7,139 bases of DNA from JADGHQ01 sp045805385 (lineage in GTDB: Bacteria > Actinomycetota > Thermoleophilia > Solirubrobacterales > Thermoleophilaceae), in assembly GCA_045805385.1 (NCBI GenBank), contig JBJMLG010000047.1, positions 1 to 7,139 of the forward strand, in the 5' to 3' direction. Below are positions 6,161 to 7,139 of this stretch, piece by piece. Positions within the stretch are counted from its first letter, which is position 1; every line of letters starts with the position of its first letter. The notes below the pieces were generated by a model, which saw nothing but the letters and a program-made list of their open reading frames with translations, had not been told where the DNA came from and searched no databases. The translations under genes were made by a program, and so were the position numbers.

Positions 6161-6969
6161 GCGCCGCCGCCGCGACCATCGGCGCATTCGTCCGTCGCGA
6201 TTTCACGATCGCGCGGAGCTACCGCTTCCAGTTCGTGCTGGAGACGGCAGGCACGCTCGCCAGCCTGGTCCTGTTCTTCTATCTGTCGAAGCTGATCGAC
6301 GGCACGAGCGGCAGCGTCCACGACCAGCTCCCAGAGGGCTACTTCGCGTTCGCCGTGGTGGGAGTTGCGCTGCTGCGTTTGGTGCACGCCGGCGCCGCCG
6401 CTTCGCCCACTCGCTTGCGGCAGGAGCAGACCGCCGGGACGCTCGAGGCGGTGGCGAGCACGCCGGCGCGGCCCTGGGTCACCGCAATCGCGGGCGGCAC
6501 GTACGAGCTGCTTCGCGCGCTCGTGGCCGTGACGGTGACGATCGTCCTCGCAATCGCGGTTTTCGGCCTGCACGTCGACTCGAGCGTGCCGGGTGTGCTC
6601 GCGGCGATCGGCGGCCTGCTCGCGTTCGCGCTCCTGCTCGCCGGGGCCGGCGTGGCGATCGCGTCGCTCACCACGCTCGTGAAGCAGACCACGGCGGTGC
6701 TCGGGCTCGCGGTGACGGGCATAGCGCTCCTCGGCGGCTTCTACTTCCCGCTCGACGTCCTTCCGGACGGCCTGCGGCGGATTGCGCAGGCGCTGCCGTT
6801 CAGCTGGGCGGCCGACGTGGTGCGTGACGGGCTGCTTTCCGCCCGCGTCGATGGCGCCAAGCTGGCCGGCCTGGCACTTGTTGCAATTGCCCTGCTGCCG
6901 CTCGCCCTATGGAGCTTCGAGGCCGCCGCGCGCAGGGCGCGAGCGACGGGCACGCTCACCCACTACTGA
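6157..6969 (+). CDS. ABC-2 type transporter, permease subunit
   Basis: Integral membrane protein of 270 aa, the partner of the ATPase just upstream. Hydrophobic segments fall near residues 25-45, 61-79, 118-139, 145-172, 178-197 and 234-254, giving the six-helix plan of ABC-2 (DrrB/NodJ-like) permeases. After helix 2 comes the cytoplasmic coupling segment RLRQEQTAGTLEAVASTPARPW (86-107), whose GTLE-x5-TP core is a hallmark of the family. Before the last helix lies GFYFPLDVLPDGLRRIAQALPFSW (194-217), the other conserved ABC-2 motif. The N-terminus (FVRRDFTIARSYR) is the usual amphipathic entry helix. The start is fixed by a strong ribosome binding site and the ATGA overlap, and the stop overlaps the next start by one base (TGATG). 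One permease gene is visible, so a homodimer with two ATPase subunits is the simplest arrangement. Export direction follows from the family; the cargo is unknown. Confidence 0.93.
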   Translation: MSAAAATIGAFVRRDFTIARSYRFQFVLETAGTLASLVLFFYLSKLIDGTSGSVHDQLPEGYFAFAVVGVALLRLVHAGAAASPTRLRQEQTAGTLEAVASTPARPWVTAIAGGTYELLRALVAVTVTIVLAIAVFGLHVDSSVPGVLAAIGGLLAFALLLAGAGVAIASLTTLVKQTTAVLGLAVTGIALLGGFYFPLDVLPDGLRRIAQALPFSWAADVVRDGLLSARVDGAKLAGLALVAIALLPLALWSFEAAARRARATGTLTHY

Positions 6970-7139
6970 TGAGCGTCGCCGAACACCCCCTGAGCTCGAC
7001 CGCCGGTTCCCTGGCGATCGACATCACCTGCGCCTCGGTGGTCGGGGCGCTCGGCCGCGAGGGGATCGAGTCGGTCGTGCTGAAGGGACCGTCGTTCGCG
7101 AGCTGGCTGTACGGGGATGGCGGCAAGCGCCCGTACGGC
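6969..7139 (+). CDS. Nucleotidyltransferase-family protein (partial, N-terminus only)
   Basis: Only the first 57 codons are inside the window and the frame is open to the edge. The start ATG shares a base with the permease stop (TGATG), so it is translationally coupled to the transporter. Residues 15-35 look like a helix (LAIDITCASVVGALGREGIES), followed by VVLKGPSFASWLYGDGGKRPYG (36-57). A helix then VVLKGxxxAxxLY...RPYGD is how members of the uncharacterised nucleotidyltransferase family PF14907 (NTP_transf_5) begin; the catalytic DxD strand would come next but is cut off. Family members are commonly about 250-400 aa, so most is missing. In other bacteria such proteins occur beside exporters, PqqD-like proteins or HPr-kinase-like proteins in peptide-modification loci, and also in polysaccharide regions. 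The assignment rests on this short N-terminal match and is therefore moderate. Confidence 0.7.
   Translation, partial: MSVAEHPLSSTAGSLAIDITCASVVGALGREGIESVVLKGPSFASWLYGDGGKRPYG

Overview
The window is about 7.1 kb of GC-rich bacterial DNA, fully packed with genes and showing no RNA genes, CRISPR array or insertion sequence. The GC-rich third codon positions, GTG start candidates, an actinobacterial-style lipid kinase and tight operons suggest a high-GC actinobacterial lineage. The Thermoleophilia/Solirubrobacterales type fits best, but that is an impression and not a demonstrated placement.

Left arm (minus strand, 1-1877): a metallo-beta-lactamase-fold hydrolase is followed directly by a diacylglycerol-kinase-family lipid kinase that runs off the left edge. 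The two touch or overlap at a GTGA junction and look like one operon reading leftward. A gap of about 80-100 bp (about 1857-1954) separates them from everything to the right and must hold divergent promoters.

Centre (plus strand, 1955-5453): two tandem, clearly homologous genes encode secreted proteins of 588 and 572 aa. Each has a Sec signal peptide, a basic N-terminal segment and a long predicted beta-rich domain with six cysteines at matching positions. Shared motifs are GAVGPxNYVE, PQIQWDPVTQRWYY, GWCRYIVDTG, FDDxPKLG, CNRx(4-5)C and C-x-WG-x-Y. They resemble a widespread, mostly uncharacterised family of secreted beta-propeller-like bacterial proteins. No enzymatic function can be assigned.

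Right arm (plus strand, 5486-7139): an ABC-2 type transporter (ATPase then permease, ATGA overlap) is followed by the start of a nucleotidyltransferase-family gene (TGATG overlap) that runs off the right edge. These three genes are translationally coupled. Only 32 bp with no obvious terminator separate them from the secreted-protein pair, so all five plus-strand genes may be co-transcribed. The transporter substrate is unknown. A nucleotidyltransferase of this kind beside an exporter can occur in peptide (RiPP-like) or surface-glycan loci, but the deciding genes lie outside the window. The most noteworthy feature is the duplicated secreted-protein pair and its link to the exporter operon.
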